64,000 bases of DNA. Source: Leptodactylus fallax (Eukaryota > Chordata > Amphibia > Anura > Leptodactylidae). Below the pieces are notes generated by a model, which worked only from the letters and a program-made list of their open reading frames with translations, was not told the origin of the DNA and made no database searches. The position numbers were made by a program, and so were the translations under genes. This document shows, piece by piece, positions 1 to 11,823 of the stretch; the stretch's first letter is position 1; each line of letters starts with the position of its first letter. The stretch covers positions 1,407,001 to 1,471,000 of the forward strand of contig CAMRHE010000156.1 of the NCBI GenBank assembly GCA_947044405.1, given 5' to 3'.

Positions 1-357
1 ACAGGATCGGCATCGGATACCGACAGGTTAGCGACGCATTGGTTAAAAACCCATTCATTTGAATGGGTTTTTAAAGCAATGCGCGGGTGTCCGATTGCAC
101 CCTCTGCACTGCTAATCCTTTTTTTTTCGTCGGAAACAAAGTTGGACATGCAGGACTTTGTGTCCGACAAAAAAAAACCGCTTTGCAGCGCAGAGGGTGT
201 AAGCACACACCCGCGCATTGCTTTAAAAACCCATTCAAACGAAAGGGTTTTTAACCAATGCGTCGCTAACCTGTCGGTATCCGATGCTGCTCCCGTTCCC
301 CGAGATTTTCACTAGGATTGGCAGCGGACGGACTGAAGCGCAGTTGTGAACCCACCC
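1..357. repeat. Long palindromic MITE, cut by the window edge
   Basis: Positions 10-100 and about 198-287 are near-perfect inverted arms; GCATCGGATACCGACAGG at the left is mirrored at 281-287 and inward. Each arm holds a smaller hairpin around AAAACCCATTC. The right end, TTGTGAACCCACCC before TTA at 358-360, matches the ends of the other palindromic elements in this window (46330-46928, 63705-64000). The left terminal part lies outside the window. The Tc1 copy that follows starts abruptly at the TTA, so the MITE probably inserted into that Tc1. It encodes nothing convincing. Confidence 0.75.
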
Positions 358-1788
358 TTATGGTGGCAAATAAGTATTTGGTCAATAACAAAAGTTCATC
401 TCAATACTTTGTTATATATCCTTTGTTGACAATGACAGAGGTCAAACGTTTTCTGTAAGTCTTCACAAGGTTGGCACACACTGTTGCTGGTATGTTGGCC
501 CATTCCTCCATGCAGATCTCCTGTAGAACAGTGATATTTTGGGGCTGTCACTGGGGCAACACGGACTTTCAACTCCCTCCAAAGGTTTTCTATGGGGTTG
601 AGATCTGGAGACTGGCTAGGCCACTCCAGGACCTTGAAATGCTTCTTACGAAGCCACTCCTTCGTTGCCCTGGCGGTGTGCTTGGGATCATTGTCATGCT
701 GAAAGACCCAGCCACGTTTCATCTTCAATGCCCTTGCTGACGGAAGGAGGTTTGCACTCAAAATCTCACAATACATGACCCCATTCATTCTTTCATGTAC
801 ACGGATCAGTCGTCCTGGTCCCTTTGCAGAGAAACAGCCCCAAAGCATGATGTTGCCACCCCCATGCTTCACAGTAGGTATGGTGTTCTTTGGATGCAAC
901 TCAGCATTCACTATCCTCCAAACACGACGAGTTGTGTTTCTACCAAACAGTTCTACTTTGGTTTCATCTGACCATATGACATTCTCCCAATACTCTTCTG
1001 GAACATCCAAATGCTCTCTAGCAAACTTCAGACGGGCCCGGATATTTATTGGCTTAAGCAGGGGGACACGTCTGGCACTGCAAGATCTGAGTCCCTGGCG
1101 GTGTAGTGTGTTACTGACGGTAGCCTTTGTTACGTTAGTCCCAGCTTTCTGCAGGTCATTCACTAGGTCCCCCTGTGTGGTTCTGGGATTTTTGCTCACC
1201 GTTCTTGTGATCATTTTGACTCCACGGGGTGAGATCTTGCGTGGAGCCCCTGATCGAGGGAGATTATCAGTGGTCTTGTATGTCTTCCATTTTCTAATTA
1301 TTGCTCCAACAGTTGATTTCTTCACACCAAGCTGCTTGCCTATTGCAGATTCAGTCTTCCCAGCCTGGTGTAGATCTACAATTTTGTTTCTGGTGTCCTT
1401 CCACAGCTCTTTGGTCTTCACCATAGTGGAGTTTGGAGTGTGACTGAGGTTGTGGACAGGTGTCTTTTATACTGATAACAATTTCAAACAGGTACCATTA
1501 CTACAGGTAATGAGTGGAGGACAGAGGAGCCTCTTAAAGAAGAAGTTACAGGTCTGTGAGAGCCAGAAATCTTGCTTGTTTGTAGGTGACCAAATACTTA
1601 TTTTCCACCATAATTTGCAAATACATTCTTAAAAAAAAATCAGACAATGTGATTTTCTGGATTTGTTTTCTCATTTTGTCTCTCATAGTTGAGGTCTACC
1701 TATGATGTCAATTACAGGCCTCTCTCATCTTTTTAAGTGGGAGAACTTACACAATTGGTGGCTGACTAAATACTTTTTTTCCACACTG
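358..1788 (-). mobile_element. Tc1-like transposon, family A, copy 1
   Basis: The sequence is nearly identical to the complete copy at 12622-13957. The right terminal repeat ends CCACACTG at 1788 and is followed by TA. The left terminal repeat is missing from the window, because homology begins at TATGGTGG directly after the palindromic MITE. In copy 2 the same point reads AAATTATGGTGG, so a MITE insertion at TTA explains the break, with the missing end left of position 1. The family resembles the fish and frog Tc1 elements with ends CAGTGGGGAAAAAAAGTATT. Confidence 0.9.
396..1424 (-). pseudogene. Tc1-like transposase, frameshifted near the C terminus
   Basis: A 342-codon frame starts [11 protein letters not shown] and carries an N-terminal helix-turn-helix pair with an AT-hook-like [10 protein letters not shown] linker. 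The DDE catalytic core follows: [13 protein letters not shown] and [11 protein letters not shown] supply the two aspartates and the glutamate. Length is normal for Tc1 (about 340 residues). After ELKVRVA the frame leaves the family sequence. Copy 2 continues with [16 protein letters not shown] there, so copy 1 has a small indel near 555-575 that scrambles its last 50 or so residues. The catalytic triad is present, but the C-terminal tail is not. Activity is therefore doubtful. Confidence 0.85.
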
Positions 1789-1845
1789 TACAGTAGTTCC
1801 TACCTAGTAGATTATTTGGTTAGTTTTTCAGTTATCCAACACTGA

Positions 1846-2049
1846 CGCTAGTTTCACACTAGCGTTAGTCTCTCTGTCATTCAGGTCCGCATGGGGACCC
1901 TAAAGACGGAGTGCACGTCCGCTAAAAAAGCTCTTACCCTTGGACACGGACCCCATAGACTATAATGCAGGACCGTGCAGGACTTTTCTCTCTGCCGATT
2001 TTAGACGGAATTTGTGTACGGAGACTCCAACACAGATGTGAACCTAGCT
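1846..2049. repeat. Harbinger-like MITE, TTCACACTAGCG family
   Basis: The left end CGCTAGTTTCACACTAGCG and the right end GATGTGAACCTAGCT are inverted repeats. Both sides carry TGA (1843-1845 and 2050-2052), a 3-bp duplication. It is 204 bp long with no coding potential. The 3-bp duplication fits PIF/Harbinger-type elements. Confidence 0.7.
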
Positions 2050-2052
2050 TGA

Positions 2053-2788
2053 CACTAAATAGGTACCCAGCTAAGGTAAAACCAGTTTATCTAAAGTGTA
2101 CAAAATAATGGTAATGATAGGGACCTAGCTATTGTTAGATATGATAACATGGAGAATCCTGTTTTGCTGTCACAGTGAGTCATGACTCATTACAGCAGAG
2201 GATTGTGTAAAGCTTCTTTTTAGCTTTACCAGTACAAGAAAGCTTTTAGAAATTAAAAGGAAACTGAAAAACCTCTTACATGATTCCTAGAAGTGAGAGT
2301 GATCCCAGTAGGTGGTGTACAGCCTCACTTAGTTTAAATTGGTTGTCCAGAATATTTAAAAATGTATGAAGAGCAGGGTATGTGATAAAAAAAACAAAAA
2401 AAAAAAAAAAAAAACAAAAAACTATTACCCTGTAAATCCCTCACCACTCCAGCGTCGATGCCCCAATGTTTCCAGCTGGACTTGTCCTGCACACTGATAT
2501 GACTGCTGCACCTGGCCTCACCAGAGATGCCTGCATGTATGGCACAAGACTAGGGAGACTACCATACACAAGAAACTGGCATCTAATCCCACCACATTCA
2601 GTAGGTATGGGCAAATCTTATGTGTATGAGTGTGGCTTTCTCTCTCTCCATTCGTCTGTTATATATAATAGATCATGACAATCAGACATGATTTATTGAG
2701 GAATTTCATGATTATGTAAAAAGATTTGTAACAAAGGTATTTAAGGGCTAAAAAAGTACAAATAATAATACCTAGGTTAAAGTCATTC
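2053..2788. other. Intron 4 sequence without a recognised feature
   Basis: No conserved reading frame or terminal repeat was recognised. It includes an A-rich run at 2388-2420. The 70-codon frame at 2466-2678 has no recognisable motif. Confidence 0.6.
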
Positions 2789-2791
2789 TTA

Positions 2792-3012
2792 GGCTAAGGC
2801 CCCACGTTGCGAAAAAGTTTTTTTTTTTTTTTTATGCAGATTTTGCTGCAGTTTTTTGAGCAAAAGCCAGGAATGGATTGAGCAGAAGGTAGAAGTATAA
2901 GTACTTCATATATATTTCTCATTCCTTTGTAGCCATTCTTGGATTGGCTCAAAAAACTACAGCAAAATCTGCAACATAAAAAGCTGTGTTTCCACAATGT
3001 GGGGCCTCAGCC
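2792..3012. repeat. Harbinger-like MITE, GGCCCCAC family
   Basis: The ends GGCTAAGGCCCCACGTTG and its mirror CAATGTGGGGCCTCAGCC are inverted repeats flanked by TTA at 2789-2791 and 3013-3015. The arms continue inward (GCAGATTTTGCTGCAG against CAGCAAAATCTGC). It is 221 bp with a T-run near the left end and is non-coding. Confidence 0.8.
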
Positions 3013-3015
3013 TTA

Positions 3016-4800
3016 AAGTAGAAACTTACAGGAAATATTAAAAGCAGCTTTGACAAATTCAGTGGCATCTGATATAGGGCAAGGACAAAACAGATCATAA
3101 ACTTGAACATCCACATGCCGAGACAAAAATACATACTATCAGGTGGTAAGCAAAGACAGGTTTTACTAGTTTACTAGAAAAATAAGAGCTATCTGGTTTC
3201 TCAAAAAAAAGAAGGAAGGAAGGAAGGAAGGAAGGAAGGAAGGAAGGAAGGAAGGAAGGAAAGAGGGAAGAAACAGAAAAATTCTATAAACTAAGAAAAT
3301 CTCAAAAAATCTCTAACCCAAAAAAACTGAACGGAACACATTTTTTTTTTTTTTTAAGTAAATTATTATCGTTTCTTTTTTTCTGATAAACTGTAGGAAC
3401 TCTATACACCAGATGTAGTGCATGCACACTTGGCTATATATTTGCATCTATTTTAATAGTAGTAAAGGCATATGTAGTGATGCACTAAACATCATCCTAT
3501 CTGCATCTTTCTATGTAATAAAAACTGAAGCATAAATGATGTTGCTGCTACTTTTATATGGCACTGAACTTTTTCTGACAGACATGAAAAGTAAAAAAGT
3601 GCATCTATTCTCTCTTTTTTTATTTAATGTGACTCTGAACAGCTGTATATAATTTCTATATATACTGAACAAAGAATTAGGGGAAATATCACTGTATAGC
3701 TAAAGGGGAAACCTGTGAACAAACTTTATATACCCCACACCTAATTCTACCTCAAACAAGGTTGGTATAATGGCAGGTAATGCATTCTATAATTCTTTCT
3801 GCACCCTATATTCTGGAAAGTTGACTGTTTTGAACAAACTGAAATGAGTTTACCATTTCTTTTGTAAACTTCATACCACAATAAAGTACAATACATTTGG
3901 ATAAGGATGAGATTTTAACACATTTCAACCAAATGAAGGGGAAATATCTTCACAAAAAACTGACCTCCAGTACGAATTTTTAAGTCTGTGTGCAACATGT
4001 AATTTTTTGTTGCAGATATTCATCACAAATCTCAGCAATTTCAATACAAAGGAGTGAATTCTGCAGTGTAATTTGCTGGAAATCTGCCGAAAAAACCACA
4101 TTGCATATAGATTTTGCTGCAGATTCACGGCAAAACGTAACACTGGATTTGATACAATAAATCCACCCTGTGTACAGCTAATCTTAGGTGTAAATGGCGT
4201 TAAAAATGAATGTTTCAATTGCAACAGATGCAAAGCAGGAAATTATTATTTTTGCTTATTTACAATAAAATGCAGAGCGTACAGTATGCATACATGCAAC
4301 AATTCAACTGGCAGGGTAGATAAGTACATATGTATGTACTGCATATAGCCCAAATGAAGAAAACAGTGTCGCCATAAAAACAATGCTGCACATTTATAAA
4401 AGTTTACAACTGCCTTGCTGGCAAAAATGGTTTAACTGCCATATAATTTACAAATATTCCACATGATGAATGCAAATTTTATGTTTAAAAATCCCTTTCT
4501 ACATTCAAGACAAGTCTGACCGGGTACAGACAGGCCACTGGAGGACTATTTAGTACAACCACTCAAAATGAATATTGTCACAAGAAAAATATGCAAAAAA
4601 TGTCGGCCAGAAGCTGTATAAGGGTGATTTCACATAATCATTAGTCTTTTTGTGGCAGTTTTTGATGCAGGTTTATAAAGCCAGGAGTGGATCCAAGAAG
4701 GAGACGTTTAAACACAGACTGAAAGTTCTACTCTCTTTTATGCAGCATTCACTTTTAGCTTTGGCTCCAAAAAACGTCACACCAATACCATGAGGGATGC
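3016..4800. other. Intron 4 sequence, AT-rich, no gene seen
   Basis: No exon, transposase or terminal repeat was recognised beyond the GGAA microsatellite at 3211-3261. Fragments around 4050-4180 (AAATCTGCCG, TGCAGATTTTGC words) and 4625-4750 look like eroded palindromic MITEs, but I could not place their edges. Confidence 0.5.
3211..3261. repeat. (GGAA)n microsatellite
   Basis: About twelve uninterrupted GGAA units occur on the plus strand, followed by a degenerate purine tract to 3280. Confidence 0.98.
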
Positions 4801-4807
4801 CAGCCTA

Positions 4808-5084
4808 AGCCAATTTCACACAGTAAAGCTACGTGAACAAAATTGTGCATGAACCGGGTCCAAAAAGGGATGGGGTAAAAAGGCATGGACAGCACATTGA
4901 TGATATCAGTGTGCTGTCTGTGTCTCCACAGACCCATTAATTTATAGTATTAATAAACCTGAGTTTTCCCCTGGGCTCATGGACCCATGATAATTTTAAT
5001 ACTCAAGCATGTGTATGGGGCCATTCGAATTTAAAGGGTCAGTGTGCTAGCCATGAAAAACACACTGACAAACAACATTGAGCC
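4808..5084. repeat. Probable palindromic MITE, degraded
   Basis: The left end GCCAATTTCACACAGTAAAG resembles the TTCACAC ends found elsewhere, and the right end reads AACATTGAGCC before TTA. Internal inverted words (GGGTCC, CATGGACC) support a foldback shape. The flanking trinucleotides differ (TAA and TTA), so the edges are approximate. Confidence 0.45.
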
Positions 5085-5087
5085 TTA

Positions 5088-5964
5088 GACCAATATTTTA
5101 CATCAATGGTTGTAAACCAAAACCAGAAGTTTAACCTATAAAGAGAAAAAGTATAATGGAAAAATGGCCTCCTCTTCAGTGTTTGGGCCTACAGCTGGTA
5201 AAAATGGCTTCTGACTGAGTTGCATTGGGGACAATGATTGATCTGAAAGATAGCAATCCATAAACTACACTGTGGAATATGTTGATGCTATGTAAGCAGC
5301 AGCTACACAAATAAATGCACCCATAGTTCTGGCAGTTCAAAATTTCTTTAGAGGAGTAAAATAAAAAAGATCCAATACTCAATACGCCAGGCTGAAGTAG
5401 TAGAATTTATTGAGAGGAAAACAATATTACACCTTTATTCAATGAGTGGGCAGTTCACCTTTAGTGGCTCTGTGTATTACAACCGACCGTGCAGATAATA
5501 TATAGCAGAAAATGAGAGGCTGTAATCTGTAAAAACACTTAATGTTCTTTTCAAAGGGAGAGGCACACAGCTGTAATTCCTGACATGGCACCTCTAGGCC
5601 CAGAGAAATGTGAGAAATAAGTTGCAGGAATTGTTTCCAGTTGTGCGATGCCCTAAACTGAAACGTGTTCTCTGAAATAACAGCTTGTGACGATAAATAT
5701 CAAGTAAAAAGCTTCCGCTATATGACAGCTCTGTATTTTTATAAACTGGCTCACCCCAGGGTATTTTACATTTGCAATAACATTTCTGCACAAGAAAATG
5801 CATACTAGTAAACCACATTACATATACAATATATAAACAATATCTAATGGTGTGGTCTTGAAAATGGTAAAAAATAAAAACCAATTGGCCCACATTTACT
5901 AAATCTCTTGCGTCATATTACCAGTTCACCTTTTTCTGATACAAATTGACAAATTGATTTGCAC

Positions 5965-5997
<33 letters not shown>

Positions 5998-6675
5998 TAT
6001 ATATACACACACACACACATATATACACACATGCATACATACACACACACACACACGACATTCCGTTTCCAGAAACAGAACGTCACCAGAAAATCAGTAT
6101 ACTTGGAATGGTCATATGACTGCCCCGGTGATCTAGATAAATATAGATTTTTGGAACAATGAGTAATTTAGAAGGGAGGGGGGGGTATTTAGCTTAATTT
6201 ATATCAAATTATTCCGGACAACCCCTTTAAGCTTTATACACATCCGACAAGAAAATCCTTTGATGAAAGAAGCTTATTTTACTTCTTCCTAAGACATAGC
6301 TGTTTTCAAAATGTTCATGTAAATGTCACATGGAGGCCAATTAATAAATGTTAGTAAAATTAAATGAAATCTCAGAATTCCTATGTTCCTTAAAGAAATA
6401 CAACAGGGCAGATTTACCAATTAAAATTCACTTTTTTTTTTTTTTTACCAACTAAAAGCAAGAGTCACTATGGTAAATTTGGCATATCGAGCCTAGTTCT
6501 AAGCTGTCTAAATGTGAAGAGGACCTGTCCCTAGGTCTTTATTAGCTAGTGACAATATATCCCGGATATACAGTAGCCATTTAAGAGTGAGCAGGTTTGT
6601 CCTGATAAAAAAAAAAAACACTACTGTCCTCATCTGCGATTGATGACCTCCAACAAAACATCTAAGGAAAAATGC
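5088..6675. other. Intron 4 sequence, no gene seen
   Basis: Apart from the A/TA/CA microsatellite at 5965-6056, only a possible TTAA-type element end (ACAACCCCTTTAAGC near 6223) was noted. No frame shows a recognisable protein. Confidence 0.5.
5965..6056. repeat. Compound microsatellite (A)n (TA)n (CA)n
   Basis: A16 is followed by TA repeats to about 6005 and then interrupted CA and CATA repeats to 6056. Confidence 0.95.
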
Positions 6676-6689
6676 AGACATCTACAATA

Positions 6690-6916
6690 TCACAAGGCAT
6701 TATGGGAAAGGAGCTGGGAGCTCATGCACCCTCTGTTGGATGTAACAGATCCTCAGTTTGCTTTTGACTCACCGAGTCTTGAGACAGCAAAAGGGACTTT
6801 AGTCAAGCCAGTTTCACTTATCTGCATACAGCACTGTTTCGGGATTTTTGACCCTCATCAGTGCAGAGCAAAGTGTACTGGCTGGCTTTGTGGGAGGCAA
6901 TGAGTGGGTCAAGTAG
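6690..6916 (-). mobile_element. 227-bp retro-inserted element with a hammerhead motif
   Basis: The segment is bracketed by a perfect 14-bp direct repeat, AGACATCTACAATA, at 6676-6689 and 6917-6930. That is the length expected of a target-site duplication made by target-primed reverse transcription. There are no terminal inverted repeats, no tRNA-type box B and no long reading frame, so it is not a DNA-transposon MITE or an ordinary tRNA SINE. The middle holds a full hammerhead ribozyme motif on the minus strand. I infer a small non-autonomous retroelement, comparable with retrozymes or with the hammerhead-bearing ends of Penelope-like elements. The family name is unknown to me. Confidence 0.75.
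6806..6883 (-). ncRNA. Type I hammerhead ribozyme motif
   Basis: Read on the minus strand, the invariant core is complete: CTGATGA, a stem II of GGG pairing with CCC across an 8-nt loop, then GAAA. Stem III is three pairs (ACA with TGT, loop GTGC). The base before the predicted cut is A, giving a GTA triplet, which obeys the NUH rule. Stem I is long: TCTGCA pairs with TGCAGA next to the core, CACTT pairs with AAGTG further out, and AGCCAGT pairs with ACTGGCT at the base, with small internal loops between. An open stem I end makes it type I. A very short stem III is known from hammerheads in Penelope-like elements and other animal retroelements. Self-cleavage is inferred, not shown. Confidence 0.82.
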
Positions 6917-6930
6917 AGACATCTACAATA

Positions 6931-7876
6931 GGCAGACTGGAGGCTAATTGTGCCCACAAGCAGGAGGATCAGTCACAATCTACAATGTGCCTGTCCCCAT
7001 TTGTCTCTTAAAGCTGAGCTCCCAGTTCCATGCAGTTGAAAGACAAAAGTCACCTAGTGTAGGGAAGAAACACTACTGCCACTGTAAATCCCAGGAGATT
7101 CACTCAGTATTTGAGACATTCCCACACTAATGTCTGCATGTAATTGTGGGATCTGGCACAGTAAATAAAGATACACCAACAATATGATATAAGCCTTATG
7201 ATACAAAAGATGTTGTATCAATGTGATGGCCTTATAATGCTGCATTTTATCTTCTAGACAGACTGATCCTGTGAATGTACTGACTGAATATAAATGATAC
7301 ATAAACAGCACATTAATAATAATAAGGTCTATAACTGCTTAATGTAATCTAATCAAGAGATCAATAAAGTCCTTCTTTTTATGGCCAAGAAAACCCCCAC
7401 AACATGCATTTACTACTATTCACACATGCTCTCTGTCCAAGGGATCAGATTCATTCACTAGTTTTGCCAATGTCATTTTCTCTGACAGGCATACACATTT
7501 GTACTTTGGTCAGGGCAGTAGTAGGAAGAGTACAGGCAAGAAATCTGTGGGAGAGGTTAACACAAGAAATAACCTATCCTTTATTTCTTTATTTCTAGGA
7601 TTTCACCTAGAAGACAATCATTAACCACTACAGGCTTTCCAGTCACAACCCAATAGCTTAGGAAAAGCTGGACTCACAAACTAGTTACCAATTATTTCTC
7701 TGTATAGGTAAAGCCCACCTTTCACATTATTGTATTTTTAGAACATGGAATTAATCTGTTTAAAAAGTTGAAAAAAAGCAACTATTGGATGCTTGAGTAA
7801 CTAGGAATACCCTATATTACTTATCTTGCCTAATGCTCAAGTACAGCATGCCCAACGAAAGAAAAACAAAACAGCT
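6931..7876. other. Intron 4 sequence, no gene seen
   Basis: No recognisable exon, transposase or terminal repeat. The minus-strand frame at 7054-7311 is hydrophobic but matches nothing I know and lacks splice signals. Confidence 0.5.
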
Positions 7877-7879
7877 TTA

Positions 7880-8010
7880 CGCTAGGTTCACATTAGCATT
7901 CGGCTTCCCATTCTTCAGGTCTCACTGCAGTACTTTTCTCTCCGCATTTTTCAAGTGGATTTGGTGTCGGAAACCCCGAACGGAGTGCGAACGCTGGTGT
8001 GAATCCAGCC
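7880..8010. repeat. Harbinger-like MITE, TTCACACTAGCG family
   Basis: The ends CGCTAGGTTCACATTAGC and CGCTGGTGTGAATCCAGCC are inverted. TTA lies on both sides (7877-7879 and 8011-8013). At 131 bp it is one of the shortest copies. Confidence 0.75.
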
Positions 8011-8013
8011 TTA

Positions 8014-8673
8014 CATATGCATTTTAGCCTCCCACTTAGTTATGCCATGTTCTATGTCCCTTTCAATTGCCTTGCTTAGGGGACAACATTTTCATTGATT
8101 ATTCTTGTTGTAAACATATCAAGGTAGTCCTAAATGAAAGAGAATAGTCAGCTGAACTCTATGATTCTGTGTGACTGACCAGCGACCATTTGTGTATGCG
8201 GGTGTGCTAACTCCCCAACAAATGATATGAGGGGAAAAAATTGAGGCATGCCAAACAACCTTTGTTCCCATGTGAGAGAAGCCGCCTTATATAAGTGTTT
8301 CATTCTAATGAAGAGACCTGCCTAATCTTAAAATATGTAGACTTTTAACAGTGAAGAAATAATAAAAAAAAGCCACTGCAAACCATTCAAGTGAATACAT
8401 TCTGTACAAGCAGTGCAGCCAAAGCTCCCTGTTTTGTGTCAATTCATGACTGCATTGTACAGATGTGAGAGACCAGTGCAGGAGGCTGCAGCAGCAGATC
8501 TTTACTAAGCTGACATTTGTTATATGCTTAGCATAACACACTCAGGTGAGCAGCTGTCTTTTTGGGGCTTCCCAAACACCTTAACCATATGCAAAACAAA
8601 GTTACCCTATGAAGTATTCTATCCCTGTTCTTTTTTCTAGCTGATTATAACATTCAATAGTTGTCAGCTGACA
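8014..8673. other. Intron 4 sequence, no gene seen
   Basis: No conserved coding or repeat feature was recognised in this stretch just downstream (in gene direction) of exon 4 and its motif cluster. Confidence 0.5.
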
Positions 8674-8998
<325 letters not shown>

Positions 8999-9491
8999 TT
9001 ATATGATAATGTGCAATATTTTCCTTAAAATGTTCAGCCTTCTGCTTCATTAAAGCACTGATAAATATATTCTATATAAAATGTATTTATCTTTAAATGG
9101 TGGAAATGCTAGGCTACACTGGTAAACCAGGGCATAGCACTCTTTTTTTATACAAAAACATTAAACATACTACTATACAATCTACTTGTGTAACCCATTG
9201 GGTTTGGTCAACTGACAGATTCTGATGAGAAAAATCTCATTTTATTAGGTATGCCATAAACGTTTACTCTTCATTAAAATGGATAGTGAAATGTTTATGG
9301 CATTTAATCTTGCTGCTATGAAAAGGCTTTGGTAATCAAACCCCAACAACATGCATTAAATTTTATTTTATAAATCTTAATAAATACGGGAAACGGCTAA
9401 AAAATAAAATGTTAAAAAAATTGCTAGAGTACCTGCCATGATATATACCTGCATCCTCTTAGTAAAATGCAGGAGGACATTTGCCTCTAGG

Positions 9492-9537
9492 TTTTTTTTT
9501 TTTTTTTTTTTTTTAAAAAAACAAAACAAAAAAAAAC
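9492..9537. repeat. Poly(T)-poly(A) tract
   Basis: T23 runs directly into an A-rich run with single C interruptions, forming a potential hairpin. Confidence 0.95.
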
Positions 9538-9639
9538 ACGCACAAGACCACATCACTGCTATTCTCTAGGTTAAAACCTTCTGGATTGGCTCCCTGCTGC
9601 TGTAGAGGGTAGGGCTGGGTGTAGTCAAGATGTCGCTTA

Positions 9640-10190
9640 AGGTTGTTCATTTGATTTCAGGCTGTTTTTCAGCGGCACTAGTACCAAAGTGGTGGAGCAG
9701 CGCATCCCTCCCTTACCTGCTCCAGTATCTTCAGGAATTAGCACAGGATTATTCAACTGCTTGTATATTTCTGTACTGTAGTGTATTTGAGCTGTCAGTC
9801 TTATACTGACAGCCAGTGTATTAGACCTTATTTTTGAAGTCAGACACTGATGTTGGATGAAAGGCCGTAGATCACCTTTCCAATTCATCCCAAAAGGTGT
9901 TTGATGGGGTTAAGGGCAAGGCCAGTCAAATTCAACTCACCCAGCCATACCTTTATGGACCTTCCTTTGTGCACTGGGGCACAGTCATGCTGGACCAGTA
10001 AAGAATTGCTTAAAATGTCCTTGTATGCTTAAGCATTACTCTTTTCTAGAAATAAAGGGCCAAATCCTGAAAAACAGCCCCATAGCAAAGCAAACCAATA
10101 TTTCTCCTCCATCAAATTTTACAGTAGGCTCTTCAGCAAGAAGTACACTCCAGGTATTCAACAAGTCTCAGAATTGTTAGACTGCAGGAT
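9640..10190 (-). pseudogene. Eroded Tc1-like transposase fragment
   Basis: On the plus strand, wording such as GGTGTTTGATGGGGTTAAGG, GCACTGGGGCACAGTCATG and CCTGAAAAACAGCCCCATAG is the reverse complement of a Tc1-type catalytic region (the part encoding NPIE, the DNDP-side H and Q residues, and GCF). The 83-codon minus frame at 9637-9888 holds a typical tail, FIQHQCLTSKI. Stops and frameshifts are frequent. It belongs to a family other than the three better-preserved Tc1 families here, and its terminal repeats were not located. Confidence 0.6.
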
Positions 10191-10647
10191 AGTGATGTCC
10201 ATAACCTGAGCAGTGCTATTGGTGCTTCCAATATTCACCAATTATTGATTGTTACTGGAATATTGGTTACCTGCAAAACCCTGGAGCCAATAACAGGACT
10301 AACAACAAATAATAATCAAGAAATATAACTAAAAACATCAGTGGAGCGTCCCGAAATGCAGCCACCGATACCTTGTGTGCTAGCACCCTTATATCTGACC
10401 GAGACAGATCTGTACCAACTGTTTACAGTGGTTGTGGCCCAAACACCTAAACACAGTAACACTTTTTGGCCAAATAACTATTAGCCATAAAGTATAGATT
10501 AGTTGTAACCTGTTATTGCTCTAATTTTTCACACATTTAACAAACCTACATTATTATCAAAATGCTACCATCTAAAACTAAAATGGATCACACAGTGTGC
10601 TGTCAATTCCAAGTCTAGAAATAAGTAATAAGAAAATATTCATATTA

Positions 10648-10836
<189 letters not shown>

Positions 10837-11069
10837 TTAATGAGCAGAGAAAAAGAATGCTATAAAACAGGATATACAGTAGTTGTACAGTAGATAGTAG
10901 ATATACAGTAGCTGTAGAAAAAAAATATGGCATTTTAGCATACATTCTAGTAGTTTATTATTTTAAGATTAATATATGGGACTAAATGCTTATTTTACAA
11001 TAAACAGTGGGATAACATGGAAATATATTACACTGCCAAAAGCTTATACACAGTAAATTTGGGAATTTC

Positions 11070-11391
11070 GGTTCACCATCCAGAAGACTGTAGGCCCATG
11101 GTGGCGTGCCAGAGGGGGAATTCAGAGCCCTCTCTGTTGACAAACGCGTCATCGCCCCATCCAGGCTCCTTGATAGCTTACTAACAGGAATCCGGTATAG
11201 GATTCCCCATTTGCGAGCGAGCACTTCTTTCAGCTGTATGAAAAATATCAGTGTAGGCCACGGATTCACGGCTTACACTGACAGAAGAGTGTGACCAAAG
11301 CCTCGACACAGACGTGAAGACGTAATTCATCAGTGCCTGCACTTTGATAGGAGAAAGAGGACGCTACTTACCTGCTCTTCGTGGGAGTGCA
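11070..11391. repeat. Dispersed repeat preceding a minisatellite
   Basis: Words such as GCGTGCCAGAGGGGG, CCCTCTCTGTTG, GGTATAGGATTCCCCAT and GCTCTTCGTGGGA recur in the same order at 22841-23000. Both copies run into the same minisatellite through CAGGTAAGTAGCATAT. The family is not named here; it shows no coding frame. Confidence 0.7.
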
Positions 11392-11605
11392 GGTAAGTAG
11401 CATATTATACTGTCTGGGGGTCCACTGTGGAGCATATACTACTGTGTGGGGGCCCACTGTGGAGCGTATACTACAGTGTGGTGGAGCATATAATACTCTG
11501 TGGGGGCCACTGTGGAGCATATAATACTGTGTGGTGGCCTACTGTGGAGCATATAATACTGTGTGGTGGCCCACTGTGGAGCATATTTTACTGTGTGGGT
11601 TTGTA
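11392..11605. repeat. About 33-bp minisatellite, six units
   Basis: The unit is close to GCATATAATACTGTGTGG followed by GGGCCCACTGTGGA. Six diverged units occur in tandem. The same unit starts an array at 22996 and, inverted and more diverged, makes up 45055-45180 inside a hAT element. Confidence 0.9.
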
Positions 11606-11624
11606 TCATTGAAAGCTCTGTAAC

Positions 11625-11823
11625 TTTCTATTCACACAACCTTATTTTGCTTGTCCGAAGCTGTCCGCAATTGCAAATCCACAACTGCGGACAGTTACAG
11701 ACACATTCATTTCAATGGGACTGTGCGCACGACCAGCTTTTTTGGATATGTCATTATACGGACCACAATTGCGGACCCACAGTCATGGCCCACATACATG
11801 GCTATGGTCGTGTGAAAGGGGCC
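11625..11823. repeat. Harbinger-like MITE
   Basis: The left TTCTATTCACACAACC and the right GGTCGTGTGAAAGGGGCC are imperfect inverted repeats, with TTA after the right end (11824-11826). Inside, CTGTCCGCAATTG is mirrored by CAATTGCGGAC. The left edge is approximate. Confidence 0.55.

Noticed and set aside
775..1443. 222-codon plus-strand frame
   Set aside because: It is antisense to the Tc1 transposase; same for the plus frames over the second copy and the minus frames over ORF2 genes.
3211..3261. GGAA run considered as an ETS-factor enhancer
   Set aside because: A simple microsatellite explains it; the sequence gives no regulatory evidence.
7054..7311. Hydrophobic minus-strand frame considered as ANKH exon 5
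   Set aside because: The sequence does not resemble the expected VVFVAILL segment and no acceptor or donor fits.
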